Positions 62,348 through 64,000 of a stretch of DNA of 64,000 bases are shown here, piece by piece. Numbering within the stretch: the first letter of the stretch is position 1; each line of letters opens with the position of its first letter. The translations under genes and the position numbers were made by a program. The notes under the pieces are model-generated. The model had not been told where the DNA came from. It saw only the letters and a program-made list of their open reading frames with translations, and did not search any database. Origin of the DNA: Prevotella sp. (GTDB lineage: Bacteria > Bacteroidota > Bacteroidia > Bacteroidales > Bacteroidaceae); the NCBI GenBank assembly GCA_017471465.1, contig JAFUTI010000039.1:1-64000 (forward strand). The letters are read 5' to 3'.

Positions 62348-63382
62348 ATGAAAAAGCGCATCGCTTTACTTCTCCTAATAGGTAGCTACACGATAGCTAC
62401 CTATTCTGTTTCCAAGGATACCCTGACCGTCGCCATGGTGGGCGACATCATGATGGGTACCACGTTTCCAACCACACAGCTGCCGCCACACAACGGGGCA
62501 GAACTGTTCAAGGACGCAGCACCCATCCTGCAGCGTGCCGACCTAGCCGTAGGCAATCTGGAGGGGACACTCTGCGACGGCGGCACCAGCACCAAAGATA
62601 CCGGCCCTAACAGCTACGCTTTCCGCACACCCACCAGCTATGCACCGTGGCTTACCCAGGCTGGCTTCGACTTCCTCAGCATGGCCAACAACCATGCCAA
62701 CGACTTCGGCATAGAGGGCATCATGTCGACAGAACAGTGCCTGCGCGAACAAGGCATCAAATACTGTGGCATCCAGGGACGCACCGAGACAGCCGTCATC
62801 GAGCGCAAAGGGCTCAGAATAGGCATCTGCGCCTTCGGTCACAACAGCTACACGCTGAAACATACCGACCTGGGTACCGTCAGCCGTATCCTCAGCGACC
62901 TGAAGAGCCGTACCGACTTCATCATCGTCTCGTTCCACGGAGGCGCTGAAGGCCGCACGAAGAGCCACCTGCCATACGGCACGGAGACCTTCCTCGGCGA
63001 GAACCGCGGTTCCCTGCGCGAGCTGGCCCACTACTGCATCGACAACGGTGCCGACATCGTCTATGGCCACGGACCTCACGTCGTACGCGCCATAGAGGTC
63101 TACGGCGGCCGCTTCATCGTCTACAGCCTCGGCAACTTCTGTACGCCTTACGGTATGAGCCTGACCGACATCTCTGCCTACGCTCCTATCATCGAGGTAA
63201 AGATGGCCCGTGACGGCCGGTTCCTCAGCGGACAGATTCACTCGCTGAAACAGCAGAAAGGCATCGGTCCACGTAACGACAGCCAGCACAGCGCCGCCCG
63301 ACAGATGAAGCTGCTCAGCGAAGAGGATATCCCCCAGAGCGAGGCTGCCATCAGCACGTCAGGCCTCATCACACTGAAATAA
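62348..63382 (+). CDS. CapA-family (PGA_cap) metallophosphatase-like protein
   Basis: 344 residues with a signal-like N-terminus (IALLLLIGSYTIATYS). Motifs of PGA_cap: VAMVGDIMMGT, ADLAVGNLEGTL, FLSMANNHANDFGIEG, IVSFHGGAEGRT, and GADIVYGHGPHVVRAIEVYGGRFIVYSLGNF (the metal-binding His pair). CapA was named for poly-gamma-glutamate capsule synthesis, but most Bacteroidetes copies lack the other cap genes, as here, so it may be an envelope polysaccharide/peptide hydrolase. Last in the wall-hydrolase group, before the terminator. Confidence 0.85.
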   Translation: MKKRIALLLLIGSYTIATYSVSKDTLTVAMVGDIMMGTTFPTTQLPPHNGAELFKDAAPILQRADLAVGNLEGTLCDGGTSTKDTGPNSYAFRTPTSYAPWLTQAGFDFLSMANNHANDFGIEGIMSTEQCLREQGIKYCGIQGRTETAVIERKGLRIGICAFGHNSYTLKHTDLGTVSRILSDLKSRTDFIIVSFHGGAEGRTKSHLPYGTETFLGENRGSLRELAHYCIDNGADIVYGHGPHVVRAIEVYGGRFIVYSLGNFCTPYGMSLTDISAYAPIIEVKMARDGRFLSGQIHSLKQQKGIGPRNDSQHSAARQMKLLSEEDIPQSEAAISTSGLITLK

Positions 63383-63404
63383 CCCCTTAGGGAAACATAA
63401 AGTA

Positions 63405-63440
63405 AAAAACTCCCGATGCGACAGCGCACCGGGAGTTTTT
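63405..63440. terminator. Bidirectional terminator between the CapA-like gene and the OB-fold gene
   Basis: AAAAACTCCCG and CGGGAGTTTTT form an 11-bp stem with a loop of about 14 bases. Confidence 0.9.
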
Positions 63441-63461
63441 ACTATGTATGAGATGTTATCT

Positions 63462-64000
63462 TTACTCAGTCTTACCGTTCAAGGAGTAGATATACACGTT
63501 TCCAGAGAATTCTGGTGTGTAAACATCATTCTTAAAGTAGTTCACCAACTTACCGGTGATGATGACCTCGTCACCAACCTTGATCTTATTTTCATCTGTG
63601 AACTTCTGGTTGCCCAAGTCAAGAGAACGGAAGACGGTCAGGGCATTGCTATCATTGCCATCGTCAGAGATGTTAAACGTGGCACTGCCATAACTGGTAG
63701 AAACCTCCTTGATAGACGAGATCTTACCCTTGGCATAGTAGATAACGCCATCGGTGGTAGCGCCAATCTCCTGACACTTGGCAATAGCCTCAGCAACAGT
63801 GAAGGGATTTTCCTCGGTGCCCTTGGCGGCAGGCGCATCAGCCTTTTTGATAGAATAGATATAGACGTTGCCAGAGAACTCGGGCGTCACGACACCATCC
63901 TTGGTATAGTTGACTAGCTTACCGGTAATAACGACTTCGTCGCCGACACCAATCTCGTCTTCAGCAACAAACTTCTTATTGTCAAGACTGTATGAACGGA
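63462..64000 (-). CDS. Tandem OB-fold-like domain protein, 3' part (5' end outside window)
   Basis: The frame runs in from the right edge; the part seen ends at 63462 with the terminus YIYSLNGKTE. Two similar units are visible: IGVGDEVVITGKLVNYTKDG and TPEFSGNVYIYSIKKADAP in the first, IKVGDEVIITGKLVNYFKND and TPEFSGNVYIYSLNGKTE in the second. Between them is a GTEENPFTVAEAIAKCQEIG, VIYYAKGKISSI segment. This is the nucleic-acid-binding OB-fold type found in secreted Bacteroidetes proteins (DUF5689/DUF6359-like). More copies may lie beyond the edge. Function unknown. It shares the terminator with the CapA-like gene. Confidence 0.7.
   Translation of the reverse strand, partial: RSYSLDNKKFVAEDEIGVGDEVVITGKLVNYTKDGVVTPEFSGNVYIYSIKKADAPAAKGTEENPFTVAEAIAKCQEIGATTDGVIYYAKGKISSIKEVSTSYGSATFNISDDGNDSNALTVFRSLDLGNQKFTDENKIKVGDEVIITGKLVNYFKNDVYTPEFSGNVYIYSLNGKTE

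Overview
The window reads as chromosomal DNA of a Bacteroidales bacterium, most likely Prevotella or a close relative. The evidence is the recurring Bacteroidetes promoter (TTTG, about 20 bases, TAnnTTTG), A-rich start regions without clear Shine-Dalgarno sites, GldH and a PorT-like protein, ExbB/ExbD/ExbD/TonB gene order, BspA-like leucine-rich repeats, and many secreted proteins sharing a short C-terminal tail. No phage, transposase, rRNA or CRISPR array was found. The genus is inferred, not proven.

Layout. 1-460: the end of a LuxR-type regulator and two overlapping small unknown genes. 623-4620: metF, holB, a PSP1/RicT-like gene and gldH, closed by a hairpin terminator. 4633-6554 (minus): a fimbrillin-like lipoprotein behind a roughly 330-nt leader that contains a 169-nt rod-shaped hairpin. 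6624-12339 (minus): the shape operon mreB-mreC-mreD-mrdA-rodA. 12372-12968: a stand-alone IMP cyclohydrolase half of PurH. 13060-18635 (minus): two tandem sensor kinases with periplasmic solute-binding domains, the second lacking its phosphoacceptor His. 18753-18826: tRNA-Met. 18958-23913: START-like protein, LptF/G permease, ribBA and an aminotransferase. 24048-29563: ExbB-ExbD-ExbD-TonB-PstS-like-TPR energy-transduction cluster. 29631-34122: LRR surface protein, ferredoxin, PorT-like protein and a 5'-nucleotidase divided over two genes. 34252-34669: a 418-bp element with 77-bp inverted repeats around 21-bp tandem repeats. 34888-35250: rplS.

35309-45261 (minus) is the most unusual part. Eight closely packed genes run from a SpoIIE-type phosphatase, an RsbW-like kinase, a STAS antagonist and a HATPase protein without an obvious His site directly into two large secreted proteins and two small proteins. 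The run ends at a bidirectional terminator. This looks like a partner-switching signalling module linked to cell-surface proteins, with no sigma factor gene nearby.

45437-54616: the AICAR transformylase half of PurH (33 kb from the cyclohydrolase), a small basic protein, two paralogous secreted proteins and a PL11-type rhamnogalacturonan lyase. 54621-57204 (minus): ABC exporter and NAD kinase. 57291-63382: DJ-1-like protein, ispD, recG, an M23/LysM peptidase, an NlpC/P60 hydrolase and a CapA-like protein. The right edge holds the 3' part of a minus-strand gene with duplicated OB-fold-like units.

Six secreted proteins (at 29631, 35682, 38019, 46944, 49627 and 52292) share a C-terminal tail of the type used as a type IX secretion signal. 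With GldH and the PorT-like protein this suggests an active type IX route, with the ExbBD/TonB cluster and the envelope-shape genes as supporting machinery.
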